DNA of 64,000 bases from Xenorhabdus ishibashii (GCF_002632755.1 NZ_NJAK01000001.1:2294001-2358000), one strand, 5' to 3'. Counted from the stretch's first letter, positions 28,246 to 37,815 are shown. Numbers and translations are program-made. The notes: a model not told the origin generated them from the letters alone.

Positions 28246-28662
28246 TTACTTATGAAGAGATAGTCCTTTTATTGCTTTATCTACAAATTTTTTTGAACCA
28301 TACACAGCAAGGCCAACTAAATTCATATTATCAGCATCTTCTGCTAAAAAAACCTCACGGTTCGCTTCATCATGACCTGTTGAAAACATTGTGTAGACGT
28401 AAGGAACTAAAAGTAGATCTCTCTCCAAGCCTTTCCTATGAACACTTTGAAGTGCCTTAAGATCAGCACCAAAAATAAGCATAGGTTGTCCAGACATACT
28501 CCCATACTTATGACCAGAAGAATCGATATATGGGGTACCTATAATCTCAGATGCCGATGAGGCAACACCCGTTGCGAGGAATGCAACTACATTCAGTTTT
28601 TGCCACGTTTGTAAGTCATCCCGCACTATAAAGGCAATTTTCGTATCAAACATCTTAAACAT
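28246..28662 (-). CDS. DUF2000 family protein
   Basis: 138 residues: KIAFIVRDDLQTWQKLNVVAFLATG at the N-terminus, then SGQPMLIFGADLKALQ and LAVYGSKKFVDKAIKGL at the C-terminus. This is the DUF2000 pattern (peptidyl-tRNA hydrolase II-like fold); no role is established. The start may be 28662 or ATG 28653. It is a solitary gene between an IS6 remnant and another transposase fragment, suggesting it came as cargo. Confidence 0.7.
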   Translation of the reverse strand: MFKMFDTKIAFIVRDDLQTWQKLNVVAFLATGVASSASEIIGTPYIDSSGHKYGSMSGQPMLIFGADLKALQSVHRKGLERDLLLVPYVYTMFSTGHDEANREVFLAEDADNMNLVGLAVYGSKKFVDKAIKGLSLHK

Positions 28663-28890
28663 CTCTCTACGTGTTGTTATGTGACAGTATATTTAATTAA
28701 CGATAGGATATTTGTCTTGTACGTTTGTGCATCGGTGCAGGTCATAGTGAAATGGACAGTGCGCTGGGCAAAGCTATTGTGCTTTAATAAATTCACGCGA
28801 TGCTCGACTTTTAGGGTGAGTTGAAATGACATAGCCGCTCCTTTATAACTTTAAGTCGTCAAAAATAGAGAAATAAAGGAACAAAAGGCT

Positions 28891-29154
28891 ATGTCACAGC
28901 AAGATTTTATCATTTGGGTGTTTTGTTGGGTAGATGACAATTTAACGCAGTTACAGCAAGGTAGGCGATTCAGAAACCATCACGATGGAAGTGGTGGGTG
29001 AATTTTTAGGATTTTCAACAGATAAAGGCATTTGGACATACTTTAATCATCACTGGCGCGAATGGTTTCCGGGACTGGGCTCACGGGCCAATTTTGCTAA
29101 ACAGGCTTCAAACCTTTGGGTTGTTAAACAAAAACTGCAAGAAAAACTGGCGCG
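28891..29154 (+). mobile_element. DDE transposase fragment with internal deletion, family not assigned
   Basis: MSQQDFIIWVFCWVDDNL begins at ATG 28891. After about 24 codons the frame jumps, and DSETITMEVVGEFLGFSTDK continues at about 28968, ending in QASNLWVVKQKLQEKLA where the aldehyde dehydrogenase copy starts. The missing middle shows an internal deletion. In front of it, CATAGCC/CCTTTAT and ATAAAGG/GGCTATG form an inverted repeat that may be an element-specific feature. The 28663-28890 stretch otherwise shows nothing recognisable. Confidence 0.5.
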
Positions 29155-29830
29155 ATTATATGGCTTGTATAAATGGGCAATTGTCTGACTAGACAGGGGA
29201 AAGATGATGAGTGAAATTAATTTGCTGGAGTCTGTTACCACTTTTTTGCAGCGCTCTCACGGCCATTATATTAATGGAGTCTCTGTTCTTGGTCAGGAAA
29301 ATGAAATTTTCTCCATTGTTAACCCGGCTTCTGGTGAAGTAATAGCCACGGTTAATCAAGGTGGAGATACCGAAGTTAATCAGGCAATGCAGGCAGCTTC
29401 AGCCGCTTTTCACGGCGTGTGGGCTCAAACTTCTCCTTTGGAGCGAGGAAATTGTTTGAATCGGCTGGCTGATCTATTACAAAAAAACAGTGATTAAAGC
29501 CAATCGTGTTGAAGACACATTAATGAACGAGGAGACATTTGGGCCGATTGGTACTTTCCTCAGTTATGATGATGAGGAAGAGCTAATTACGATGATGAAT
29601 GCAACGCCATTTGGCCTGTCTGCCAGCTTATGGACGAATGATATGAGCAAGGCGATGCGTATAATTCCTCGCATTGAAGCGGGGATGTTATGGATCAACA
29701 TGCATACGTTCGTCGATCCTGCGGTTCCGTTCGGGGGAATGAAGTCTTCAGGAATGGGGCGTGAGTTTGGCAGTGCATTTATTGAACATTACACAGAGCT
29801 GAAATCAGTCATGGTGCGTTATTGATGGAT
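29155..29830 (+). repeat. Duplicated segment of 15643-17192 with an internal deletion
   Basis: From ATTATATGGCTTG (29155) to ATTGATGGAT (29830) the sequence matches 15643-17192 almost base for base, with about three substitutions noted by eye, except that roughly 870 bases are missing from the middle. The join lies at AGTGA, present at both original breakpoints (near 15977 and near 16853). The left edge joins the transposase fragment. Confidence 0.9.
29204..29825 (+). pseudogene. Internally deleted copy of the FeaB/PuuC-like aldehyde dehydrogenase
   Basis: The copy keeps the first 97 codons and the last about 110 codons of the gene at 15692. The deletion removed the NAD-binding core and the catalytic cysteine, and the two parts are in different frames, so no active enzyme can be made. 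Its 3' end is the intact version (five G at 29733-29737, ending ...GSAFIEHYTELKSVMVRY), which shows what the gene at 15692 lost. Confidence 0.92.
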
Positions 29831-29942
29831 ACATAATAATGTCACCATAGGTTCAAATAATTGTCATGTGACATATCTATTATCTGAGCAACTCAACATG
29901 ATGATTTTTTTATCCTATTCATCTGATTGCAAGGAAAACCCT

Positions 29943-31376
29943 ATGTCACGTAATCATCAAAAAAATCTGCTTGCTACAGTGGTTGTATTGATGTCAGGAA
30001 TTACAGTGCCTGTATGGGCTGTTGGCGATTCAAATCACATTATGGCGCAACAGCGTGCAGCCCAAGGCAATATGACCGAATTTGGCGGTGCCCGCCGTCT
30101 CACCCAAGATCAAACTGAAGCGCTTAAGGCTGCATTAAGCAATAACAGAGCTAAAAATGTGATCCTGTTTATCGGCGACGGTATGGGGGATTCTGAAATT
30201 ACCATTGCCCGTAATTATGCCGAAGGTGCCGGTGGTTCCTTTAAAGGGATAGATGCCTTGCCATTCACGGGGCAATATACCCACTACTCATTAAACAAGG
30301 AGACGAAGAAACCCAACTATGTTACAGATTCAGCGGCTTCTGCCACGGCCTGGGCAACAGGAGTAAAAACCTATAATGGGGCATTGGGAATTGATGTCTT
30401 TGGCAACCCTCATCAATCTCTTTTGGCGCTGGCTAAAAAGAACGGCAAGGCAACGGGAAATATCACCACGGCCGAAATTCAGGATGCAACACCAGCAGCT
30501 TTATACGCCCATATTACGCATCGTAACTGCTACGGCCCTAAAGAAACTTCAAAGTATTGCACCTCAGATGCTCTGGAAAATGGAGGTAAAGGATCTATCA
30601 CTGAACAATTGCTGACCGCACGTGCAGATGTCACCTTGGGAGGTGGTGCAAAATCGTTTACCCAGCAATCGAGAGCTGACGCCAATAAAGGGAAGACATT
30701 GCAGCAACAAGCATTGGAGCAGGGATACCAATGGGTAACAGATGAGAAGTCATTAGCCGCCGTCAAAGATGCTAATCAACAACAACCCTTGTTGGGCTTA
30801 TTCCATGATGGAAATATGGATGTCACCTGGGAAGGGCCAAAAGCGGTTTATCACGGTAATATCAATGAAAAGCCAGTGAAATGTGCAGTGAATGTTAAAT
30901 TAGATCCTAACGCACCTACATTGGAGCAAATGACAGAAAAGGCGATTGATTTACTGAAAAAGAATGAAAATGGCTTTTTTCTGCAAGTGGAAAGCGCTTC
31001 GATTGATAAACAGGATCATAATGCCAACCCTTGTGCACAAATTGGTGAAACAGTAGCCTTGGATAAGGCTGTACAAGTTGGCCTTAAGTTTGCCAAAGAG
31101 CAGGGCAATACTTTGGTGATTGTGACTGCTGATCATGCACATGCTAGCCAAATCATTGAGCCTGATGTCAAATCACCCGGCTTGACTCGATCGCTGATTA
31201 CAAAAGATGGCGCAATCATGACCGTAAACTATGGTAATTCGGAAGGAGATAGACAGGAACATACCGGTACACAGCTACGTGTTGCCGCTTATGGTCCACA
31301 CGCAGCCAATGTTGTTGGTTTGACTGATCAGACCGATCTGTTCTTTACCATACGTGATGCAATGGCGCTAAAATAA
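29943..31376 (+). CDS. phoA: Alkaline phosphatase PhoA
   Basis: Periplasmic phosphomonoesterase. 477 residues from ATG 29943, which has AAGGAAAACC before it and a signal peptide ([19 protein letters not shown]...VWA). Metal and active-site features are visible: [11 protein letters not shown] (metal Asp), [12 protein letters not shown] with the nucleophilic serine, [16 protein letters not shown], and [10 protein letters not shown]. Four cysteines can form two disulfides as in E. coli. A start at 29868 would only extend the signal region. A Pho box was not found in the short upstream sequence, which derives from the duplicated segment's right edge. Confidence 0.95.
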   Translation: MSRNHQKNLLATVVVLMSGITVPVWAVGDSNHIMAQQRAAQGNMTEFGGARRLTQDQTEALKAALSNNRAKNVILFIGDGMGDSEITIARNYAEGAGGSFKGIDALPFTGQYTHYSLNKETKKPNYVTDSAASATAWATGVKTYNGALGIDVFGNPHQSLLALAKKNGKATGNITTAEIQDATPAALYAHITHRNCYGPKETSKYCTSDALENGGKGSITEQLLTARADVTLGGGAKSFTQQSRADANKGKTLQQQALEQGYQWVTDEKSLAAVKDANQQQPLLGLFHDGNMDVTWEGPKAVYHGNINEKPVKCAVNVKLDPNAPTLEQMTEKAIDLLKKNENGFFLQVESASIDKQDHNANPCAQIGETVALDKAVQVGLKFAKEQGNTLVIVTADHAHASQIIEPDVKSPGLTRSLITKDGAIMTVNYGNSEGDRQEHTGTQLRVAAYGPHAANVVGLTDQTDLFFTIRDAMALK

Positions 31377-31537
31377 TCATATCTTGCTTATAATCCCTGT
31401 CATTGACTTTCAACTTGTGATTAATTCGCTACCATATAGGGTATTGAGAATCATTATTGTTATAGTGGGTGGCTGACTATGTTTAGCGCAAAGTGGAAGT
31501 TAAAACTGTTTTTTGCCAAAACATGATGGGATAAGGT

Positions 31538-31771
31538 ATGACGGGATTTTGGGGATTACTGTTATCCAGCCTGATCGCATCGGTAGTGATTGTATCAGTG
31601 TTGGAAATAGTCGGTGCAAGAATAGAACAATTTAAGTTTGTCATTCAAGCCGCCATGCTGCTGACACTTGTTCTGTTACTGCATCGTAATGCGCGTCATT
31701 TTCTACTAATACCTGCCGGTATTGCCGTTATATGCAGTCTGTTCGCCTGCTTGCGCTATCTGGGACATTAA
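31538..31771 (+). CDS. yjjZ: DUF1435 small membrane protein, YjjZ-like
   Basis: 77 residues, with two or three hydrophobic segments (8-27, 36-48, 52-72). Similar small proteins (YjjZ) stand next to the leuQPV tRNA genes in E. coli, which fits this position 45 bases before tRNA-Leu. The function is unknown. Shine-Dalgarno-like GGGATAAGGT precedes the ATG. Confidence 0.6.
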   Translation: MTGFWGLLLSSLIASVVIVSVLEIVGARIEQFKFVIQAAMLLTLVLLLHRNARHFLLIPAGIAVICSLFACLRYLGH

Positions 31772-31815
31772 GGAAGATTGGGGATACAACGAGAAAGAGA
31801 AGAAAAATGTAACAG

Positions 31816-31902
31816 TGGTGCGAAGGGGGGGACTTGAACCCCCACGTCCGTAAGGACACTAACACCTGAAGCTAGCGCGTCTACCAATTCCGCCACCCTC
31901 GC
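31816..31902 (-). tRNA. tRNA-Leu(CAG)
   Basis: 87 bases with encoded CCA. The reverse strand starts GCGAGGGTGGCGGAATTGG, has the anticodon loop around CTTCAGG (CAG), a long class II variable arm (GTCC-TTAC-GGAC), and TTCAAGTCC in the T arm. It matches E. coli leuV-type tRNA. Confidence 0.97.
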
Positions 31903-31948
31903 AGGTACTGCCATTTATCTAATTTGTTTAATTGATAACTATCTGATT

Positions 31949-32035
31949 TGGTGCGAAGGGGGGGACTTGAACCCCCACGTCCGTAAGAACACTAACACCT
32001 GAAGCTAGCGCGTCTACCAATTCCGCCACCCTCGC
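31949..32035 (-). tRNA. tRNA-Leu(CAG), second copy
   Basis: Same as the copy at 31816 except for one base in the variable-arm stem (GTTC-TTAC-GGAC), which turns a C-G pair into a U-G pair. The two genes are 46 bases apart and probably processed from one transcript. Confidence 0.97.
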
Positions 32036-32196
32036 GTATTCAGATACTATCGCTTAAACGAATAGCATGGGGGCGCATTCTAGAGATTTTATGGCTGGCG
32101 TCAATCATTATTTAGGGAGAAAACGCGTGATTGGTGTAAAAATCGGCATGTCGATGTATTTGGCAAAGGTAAAAATAAAATGTTCGAAAATAGCGA

Positions 32197-32225
32197 TTGC
32201 CCGCCCGTTAAATTTGGGCAGGCAA
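32197..32225 (-). terminator. rsmC terminator
   Basis: On the reverse strand TTGCCTGCCC/GGGCGGGCAA (one G-U pair) with a 9-base loop, 27 bases after the rsmC stop; a weak T stretch follows (TATTTT). Confidence 0.65.
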
Positions 32226-32251
32226 CACAGGAATTGCGTTTTCTACCCCAG

Positions 32252-33265
32252 TTATTTCTTAGTCGCTTGATATACTTTGAATTTACCTGTTTGCGCAATG
32301 ACTTTATGGCTGCCAAAAGCATTATCCAGTAGATTAGGGTAAGGTAAGAAAGCGTTTGCAACGATCCGCAATTTACCACCGGATTTCAGATAATTTGGTG
32401 CCATGCGGATCATATCTTCAGCCGCTACCAGGTTGGTTTTCAGGCCATCATGGAAGGGAGGATTAGAAATGATCCAGTCGAATTTTTCCTCAATGGCAGA
32501 ATACACATTACTTGTGACTACATTGCCTGTCAGCTTATTGGCTTGCAGGGTCGCTTTACTTGATATGATGGCGGCAGCATTGACATCACTTAATGTCAGG
32601 GACAAATCGGGGTTCTTTTTACCCAAGACGGTAGCCAGTACTCCGGCACCACAAGCCAAATCCAACAGACTGCCAGAGATAGGGGCATCGAAAGTAGAAA
32701 GCAGCAGACGGCTGCCGATATCTAAATCATCCTGACTAAATACGCCGGGCAGCGTATTGACGGTGACATCTTCCACCTGATAACTGTTCCACCAATTGTT
32801 TTGGTCAAACTGAACCTGGTTTTTCAATTGACCGTAAAACAGGCTGCAACGGCGTGCTGTATCCATTTTGCGGAAAGTAGCGATGCCTTCCATTAACTTA
32901 TCAATACTGCGTACACCACTACGGTTTTCACCCACAATAAAGATATCAGTACCGGATGGCAGGATAGAAAATAGGTTGCGTAGTTGGAAACGCGCTTCTT
33001 GTTTGCTTTTTGGCCAATAATAAATCAGCGTATCACATCCACTGATAAATGTGCTGTCCGCTATAAGGCCAAACCAGGCATTGTCACCAAGCTGACGGAT
33101 CAGCGATTGCCAGTGGTGATATTGGTTAGTATGCACACGCACACTTGCAGCTTCGATTTCCGTTGCCAGGTTATCCTGAAGATCACCGGCAAAGAGCAGA
33201 TGACGAGAGCGAAATTGTTCATGATGGCGCAGGATAACTTCGCTGGCCGGGGTTAATACTGACAT
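32252..33265 (-). CDS. rsmC: 16S rRNA m2G1207 methyltransferase RsmC
   Basis: SAM-dependent methylase that modifies G1207 in the small subunit. 337 residues: N-terminal pseudo-methyltransferase domain, then the catalytic domain with the SAM motif [20 protein letters not shown] near residue 200 and the NPPFHDG catalytic loop near 268. Divergent from holD, as in E. coli. Confidence 0.95.
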   Translation of the reverse strand: MSVLTPASEVILRHHEQFRSRHLLFAGDLQDNLATEIEAASVRVHTNQYHHWQSLIRQLGDNAWFGLIADSTFISGCDTLIYYWPKSKQEARFQLRNLFSILPSGTDIFIVGENRSGVRSIDKLMEGIATFRKMDTARRCSLFYGQLKNQVQFDQNNWWNSYQVEDVTVNTLPGVFSQDDLDIGSRLLLSTFDAPISGSLLDLACGAGVLATVLGKKNPDLSLTLSDVNAAAIISSKATLQANKLTGNVVTSNVYSAIEEKFDWIISNPPFHDGLKTNLVAAEDMIRMAPNYLKSGGKLRIVANAFLPYPNLLDNAFGSHKVIAQTGKFKVYQATKK

Positions 33266-33395
33266 CTATGTATAGCTCCTTATAAATCTTTATTTGAATA
33301 TCAGCGGGCAGTATTGGCAAGCTGGTTGGCGCAGGAATAAGCCCTCTGATAATATATTACCTGTTATTTTTTTATGGCAGATGGAATAAAACACG

Positions 33396-33806
33396 ATGAC
33401 AAAGCGTGACAGATTACTTTCCCGCCTGGGGATTACCCAATGGGTTTTGCGTAGCCCGATGGCTTTGCAAGGCGAATTATCTGTCCTCATCCCTGATTCA
33501 ACCCGTCTATTGATCATTAGTCATGATCACATTGACTTAAGTCATTCATTGTTTGCTGATGTTTTTACAGCCATGGGGATCGATGCCTCATCGGTATATT
33601 GCATCACGACCAAAGATGTTGAGCTACTTTCGGGATCAATCTACTGCCCAAGCTGGCTGTTGGGGGTTGATATTACCTTACCAGTACAAGGGATTTCTTT
33701 GAGAAGCCCAGCATTAAATGACTTATCTCTTGATGGGAATGCAAAACGCGCTCTTTGGCAACAAATTTACCATTATGAAGAATATTTCTCTATTAACTCC
33801 CGTTGA
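33396..33806 (+). CDS. holD: DNA polymerase III psi subunit
   Basis: 136-residue psi subunit of the clamp loader, linking it to chi and SSB. Starts MTKRDRLLSRLGITQWVLRSP, the conserved HolD N-terminus. It overlaps rimI by 32 bases, the enteric arrangement. Confidence 0.93.
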   Translation: MTKRDRLLSRLGITQWVLRSPMALQGELSVLIPDSTRLLIISHDHIDLSHSLFADVFTAMGIDASSVYCITTKDVELLSGSIYCPSWLLGVDITLPVQGISLRSPALNDLSLDGNAKRALWQQIYHYEEYFSINSR

Positions 33807-34218
33807 TCTTCCCGCTGCATTTCAAATAGAGCAGGCCAGTCATACATTTGCGTGGAGTGAAAAAACCTTTTACTCCAATCAGGGAGAACGTTATCTCAAC
33901 TATAAGATAACGCAGAATGACCAGATTATCGGTTTTGCGATAACACAGTATGTCATGGATGAAGCAACACTATTTAATATCGCTATTCATCCTGAATATC
34001 AATCACGGGGCTATGGCAGGGCATTGTTGGCGTATCTCATCAACATATTACCTGAAAAACAGATCAATACATTGTGGCTTGAGGTGCGACGTTCTAACCA
34101 GACTGCTATTCGTTTATACGAAGATATGGGCTTCAATGAAGTTTCCATCCGCAAGAATTATTATCCGACTGCGGCAGGTAAGGAAGATGCCATTATTATG
34201 GCATTGCCGTTGTTTTAA
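33775..34218 (+). CDS. rimI: Ribosomal protein bS18-alanine N-acetyltransferase
   Basis: GNAT enzyme that acetylates the N-terminal alanine of S18. 147 residues from ATG 33775 (MKNISLLTPVDLPAAF), aligning with E. coli RimI; the acetyl-CoA loop is YQSRGYGRALL near residue 75 and the C-terminal YYPTAAGKEDAIIMALPL is typical. An in-frame start at 33718 lies deep in holD and is unlikely. yjjG and prfC, its usual downstream neighbours, are displaced by the prophage region. Confidence 0.93.
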   Translation: MKNISLLTPVDLPAAFQIEQASHTFAWSEKTFYSNQGERYLNYKITQNDQIIGFAITQYVMDEATLFNIAIHPEYQSRGYGRALLAYLINILPEKQINTLWLEVRRSNQTAIRLYEDMGFNEVSIRKNYYPTAAGKEDAIIMALPLF

Positions 34219-34596
34219 GTTGATTTGGATAATAAGCCCAAAAATCACTGATTGTTTATAAATCCAAGTTCAGCGAAAATAAACGCCAATCACGATTAAC
34301 ACGACGGATTTGCAAGTAGAGCGCCATCAGGAGGCGCTTTCCAAGTGATATCAATCCGCCTACGAACCAGAAGATTCTAATTGATGTCAAATTCCTCATT
34401 TCAGCAGGAAGTCGCGAAACGGCGCACTTTTGCAATAATTTCTCACCCCAATCATTGATCTGGTTTTATCTGTTTTTAATTGTTTGCACCTGTTTTCATA
34501 TTTTCTTACTTTTCCGTTTTCAATTCAGTAAAAGTGGTCAGCTTGGTGTTATTTTTGTTCTGACTATTTTCAAATGAATCTAACTCGCTTCGAGTG

Positions 34597-34670
34597 TTGT
34601 ACATAATTTTATGTACAGAGTTTTGTACATAATGCTATAACAAGCCATTGACGCATAAAATTATGTACAA
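34597..34670. repeat. Palindromic TGTACATAA repeats upstream of the left integrase
   Basis: TGTACATAATTTTATGTACA (34598-34617) is a perfect palindrome, TTGTACATAAT recurs at 34623, and the inverted ATTATGTACAA is at 34660-34670, 8 bases before the integrase start. They look like operator or integrase arm-binding sites. The rest of the 460-base gap after rimI has a GCGCCATCAGGAGGCGC hairpin near 34321 and otherwise nothing I can name; an attachment site could not be located. Confidence 0.6.
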
Positions 34671-34678
34671 GGTGGGTT

Positions 34679-35914
34679 ATGGCGCTATCAGATACGTGGC
34701 TTAGGTCTGTTGTTGGGAAAGAAAGGGATAAACAGATAGTTAAATCGGATAGAGACGGTTTATCTGTCAGGATCACCCCAAAAGGAAAGGTGATTTTCCA
34801 ATTTCGATTTCAGTGGAGTGGTAAAGGCGAAAGAGTCGATATTGGCACGTACCCGGCAACAACTCTGAAAGATGCCAGAGATGAGGTGGTTAGGCTCAAG
34901 GGGGAAATTGAATCCAATCGTAACCCTAGATTTGTAAAAAAGCAGCAAAAAATAACTGCTTTCACCGAAGAAACAAATGAGGGGATTATCAGGAAATGGC
35001 ATGAGGCATATTGCGTAAAAAACAAAAAAGATGCTGTGGGGATAATCCGCTCTTTTGAGCTGCATGTCTTTCCAAAAATAGGTAATAGGCCGCACAGTTT
35101 AACCACATTACATGATTGGTTAGAGTTATTGGAAGGGCTAGCCGTACACTCTGAATCAATAGCTGACAGAATACTCATAAATACAAAGCAAGCCCACAAG
35201 TGGGGAGTAAAGAGGCAATTGATACTCGGTGAGCCTCTGATGCAGATGACGGGGAAGGATCTAGGGGTTAGTAAGCGAGAAGGAACTAGAGTGCTGGAAG
35301 ATGGAGAAATAAAAATTCTGTTCCATGCATTAGAAAAATCAAGAGCATCATTAAAATATGAACTACTTGTTAAATTACTGCTGCTTTTTGCTTGTAGGCT
35401 TGGTGAATTGATTAATGCTGAAATAAGTCATTTTGATCTTGATAACAAGTTATGGACCATTCCGCCAGAAAGCCATAAAACTGGCTCTTCTACGGGAAGG
35501 CCGCTAATTCGCCCAATCATCCCTCAAGCAGAAGAGATGATTAGGCAATTAATGGGTATGAGTAAAGGGTCAAAATATTTAATAACAAAAGATAAAAGTA
35601 ATGAAAAGATAAGAGGAAGCTCATTAAGTTCTTTGCCATACAATTTAATGAGATTTGCATGGAAAAAGTTAGGCTACCAATTCCCACATTGGTCTCTCCA
35701 TGACTTAAGAAGAACCGCCAGAACGAACTTTTCTGATTTTACCGACCCCCATGTTGCTGAAATTATGTTAGGTCACAAATTACCGGGTGTTTGGCAGGTG
35801 TATGATAAAAGTTACTATATAGCTGAACAAAGGAAAGCCTATGGCTTATGGTGGGCGAAAGTTGAAACTATCGTATATGGTGATGATAAGGTATCTTTAT
35901 TAATCGCCGGATAG
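34679..35914 (+). CDS. P4-type (DUF4102) tyrosine integrase
   Basis: 411-residue site-specific recombinase. The N-terminal DUF4102 arm-binding domain is seen in VRITPKGKVIFQFRFQWSGKG and IGTYPATTLKDAR. Catalytic residues: Arg in CRLGEL near 237, His and Arg in SLHDLRRTARTNF near 341, GHKLPG, and the nucleophilic Tyr near 382 (VYDKSYY). It is the leftmost gene of the phage region and points into it. Its stop lies 15 bases inside the convergent excisionase-like gene. Confidence 0.92.
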   Translation: MALSDTWLRSVVGKERDKQIVKSDRDGLSVRITPKGKVIFQFRFQWSGKGERVDIGTYPATTLKDARDEVVRLKGEIESNRNPRFVKKQQKITAFTEETNEGIIRKWHEAYCVKNKKDAVGIIRSFELHVFPKIGNRPHSLTTLHDWLELLEGLAVHSESIADRILINTKQAHKWGVKRQLILGEPLMQMTGKDLGVSKREGTRVLEDGEIKILFHALEKSRASLKYELLVKLLLLFACRLGELINAEISHFDLDNKLWTIPPESHKTGSSTGRPLIRPIIPQAEEMIRQLMGMSKGSKYLITKDKSNEKIRGSSLSSLPYNLMRFAWKKLGYQFPHWSLHDLRRTARTNFSDFTDPHVAEIMLGHKLPGVWQVYDKSYYIAEQRKAYGLWWAKVETIVYGDDKVSLLIAG

Positions 35915-36097
35915 TCCTGCAAACTTCATGATCTTGTCTTTAGCCCAGAGGTTGGGACAAGATTTTACATCTGGGTCTGGGAAGTCTGGCTTATATTTTT
36001 TACCAGTCTTACCATTGATGCTGTTCCACCGTTGGATAGTAGATTTAGATCTCCTGAATAAGTTTGCGATTTCTTCTGTATCCATAAAATTACTCAT
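35900..36097 (-). CDS. Small helix-turn-helix protein, excisionase/AlpA-like
   Basis: 65 residues: MDTEEIANLFRRSKSTIQRW is a winged-helix type DNA-binding start, and KYKPDFPDPDVKSCPNLWAK follows, resembling the AlpA/excisionase pattern. Its 3' end overlaps that of the integrase, the usual arrangement for an Xis. It is the last gene of the overlapping early operon. Confidence 0.6.
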   Translation of the reverse strand: MSNFMDTEEIANLFRRSKSTIQRWNSINGKTGKKYKPDFPDPDVKSCPNLWAKDKIMKFAGLSGD

Positions 36098-36302
36098 CCT
36101 TCATCTCCTTCTGAATAACTCGCACATAATACGCCAGCACTGATTTAGCGCTGAACTTCATGTGGTTGAGTGGTTTAAATTTGGGTGTGTACTTATCGAG
36201 AATTGCGGTTACTGCGGTATCGTCGTATTTGGGCAGGGCGGTTAATTCTTTCAGGCAATCCCTCGCCACCTTCCTCCTTGCGTTCTCGAACTCACTAGTC
36301 AT
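36090..36302 (-). CDS. Prophage hypothetical protein
   Basis: 70 residues (MTSEFENARRKVARDCLKEL...), charged, no membrane segment. It overlaps both neighbours by eight bases, so it is translated as part of the early operon. Family not recognised. Confidence 0.55.
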   Translation of the reverse strand: MTSEFENARRKVARDCLKELTALPKYDDTAVTAILDKYTPKFKPLNHMKFSAKSVLAYYVRVIQKEMKDE

Positions 36303-36480
36303 AGATACGACACGTGATATTGCCTTTATGTGATTCTCTGATACGACCTGAGCGACCCGTATTTGTATAAAAAGGGATGGTTATATTTATTTCCCGATCT
36401 TGTGATTTTAAATGGTCCTGAACTGCGCCGATAGCTAACGGAATGTCTTTGCTATCTGGTACATCAATTGTTACTTTCAT
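36295..36480 (-). CDS. Prophage hypothetical protein
   Basis: 61 residues beginning MKVTIDVPDSKDIPLAIGAVQDH. No family recognised. The start overlaps the stop of the HNH gene (ATGA), consistent with coupling. Confidence 0.5.
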   Translation of the reverse strand: MKVTIDVPDSKDIPLAIGAVQDHLKSQDREINITIPFYTNTGRSGRIRESHKGNITCRIYD

Positions 36481-37055
36481 ATCACTCTCTCTTTATTATT
36501 AATCGCTATCATTATACGTGCTAAATACGTAGTGGTTTGTTTATACTCAGCAGGTGTGTTGGGGTAAAATTTATTTAAAATCACATTTTCCCGACGGGTA
36601 ACCATAAGTAAATTATCGATATGACAATTTTTCTTATCCCCATCTTTGAAAATAACAATGCTTCCTGCTGGTAATTCACCGTGATGCTCTTCCCATATTA
36701 TTTGATGTTTCGGTCTCCATATTTTAGGACTATCCACCTTTATATAGATATAACCATCCTTGTTAATTCGTTCAGACCCTATTGGACGGGTATTATGAGG
36801 CGAACTACCTGATTTGAATGAACCTGAATTACGTTTCATTAATCCTTTGGTTCCCGCATTATGAGGTATATTACCTTTTGTATATTGTCCCGTTCGTCCG
36901 GTGCGTAACCCTAATCGTTTTCTGAAATTGTGAATTGATTTATTGGAGTAATTAACAGAGAAGTGTTCATTGAATTTAGCAGTCAGCTCTGGCACTGGCA
37001 AGCCGTAATAAATCCTCATCCAATTTTTCATTTTATCAGTGTATTTATGAGCCAT
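36477..37055 (-). CDS. HNH endonuclease, phage type
   Basis: 192 residues. The N-terminal part resembles a DNA-binding HTH (MKNWMRIYYGLPVPELTAKF ... SIHNFRKRLGL). The HNH core is WRPKHQIIWEEHHGELPAGS, then FKDGDKKNCHIDNLLMV (H, N, H-like residues). Such proteins act as free-standing homing endonucleases or phage nicking enzymes; its activity here is unknown. Confidence 0.8.
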   Translation of the reverse strand: MAHKYTDKMKNWMRIYYGLPVPELTAKFNEHFSVNYSNKSIHNFRKRLGLRTGRTGQYTKGNIPHNAGTKGLMKRNSGSFKSGSSPHNTRPIGSERINKDGYIYIKVDSPKIWRPKHQIIWEEHHGELPAGSIVIFKDGDKKNCHIDNLLMVTRRENVILNKFYPNTPAEYKQTTTYLARIMIAINNKERVI

Positions 37056-37057
37056 TT

Positions 37058-37282
37058 TTACCCACCTAGAAATTTAGGTAGAGAATCTACATCTTGATTA
37101 CCGATGGCTTTTTTAACATCAAGCGCCAGTTTACCATTATTGACTATCTGAGTAGCGATGTCTGAAATAGATTTTGCACGGCGAAATTCTATTTCCAATT
37201 GTTCATTCAGGATATCTTCGTCAGATAGCCGCTCTAATTGAGCGAACAAATGGTTATTCAAATCTTCCAATTTGTTTTTCAT
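37058..37282 (-). CDS. Prophage hypothetical protein
   Basis: 74 residues (MKNKLEDLNNHLFAQLERLS...), predicted mostly helical and acidic. It overlaps the methyltransferase stop by four bases. Not recognised. Confidence 0.5.
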   Translation of the reverse strand: MKNKLEDLNNHLFAQLERLSDEDILNEQLEIEFRRAKSISDIATQIVNNGKLALDVKKAIGNQDVDSLPKFLGG

Positions 37283-37815
37283 GCCATTTTCCTTATTTCG
37301 TTATTACCTATATTGAATAGGTGTTCTTTATCTACAGTAGTTATTAACTTGCGCGGAGTAATAAATGGTCGCCATATTAAAAACATGGAACCTTTTGTAT
37401 TCCTGCTGACTTTTATTTTTAAGTTCGCTGGAATAAATGAAATCCTGCCACCTGTTATTAATCTGACCTCATCCGCTGTTTCTCTTGCTAATTTAAACCA
37501 ACCCACAGAAGTACCAGAAGGGACTAACATAACGATTGGTTGTAATTGCTTCTGGCATTCAATCGCCGCTTTTTCTACCCACGGCGTAATATTAGAATAG
37601 GGTGGATTACAGAATATAGAACCGTAGCTCACCCAATCACATTCCAGTGCATTATCTCGTTCCGTGAGATAATGGGCGCACAGGGTGTTTTGAGCATCGG
37701 CGGCGGCATCTAAATAAAATCTGAATTCTAAATCGAGAGCTAAAAATAACGGAAGTGGGGTTTGCCAGAGGTCGCGAAGTTCTTTGGGTGTATTACTGCC
37801 TCCGAAATCACTCAT
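37279..37815 (-). CDS. Phage N6-adenine methyltransferase (Dam type)
   Basis: 178 residues. The catalytic NPPY motif is in SIFCNPPYSNITPWVEKA near residue 70; WQTPLPLFLALDLEF at the N-terminus and LITGGRISFIPA near 139 are typical of phage-borne Dam-like (DNA N-6-adenine) methylases. It may protect phage DNA or alter GATC methylation. Confidence 0.85.
   Translation of the reverse strand: MSDFGGSNTPKELRDLWQTPLPLFLALDLEFRFYLDAAADAQNTLCAHYLTERDNALECDWVSYGSIFCNPPYSNITPWVEKAAIECQKQLQPIVMLVPSGTSVGWFKLARETADEVRLITGGRISFIPANLKIKVSRNTKGSMFLIWRPFITPRKLITTVDKEHLFNIGNNEIRKMA

Noticed and set aside
31816..34678. tRNA-Leu as the integration target of the left integrase
   Set aside because: The integrase is about 2.6 kb away with rsmC, holD and rimI intact between, and no tRNA fragment was seen near 34.3-34.7 kb.
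37238..37600. Forward open frame of 120 codons in the phage early region
   Set aside because: It is antisense to the Dam-type methyltransferase and its overlapping neighbour, which have clear motifs and coupled starts.
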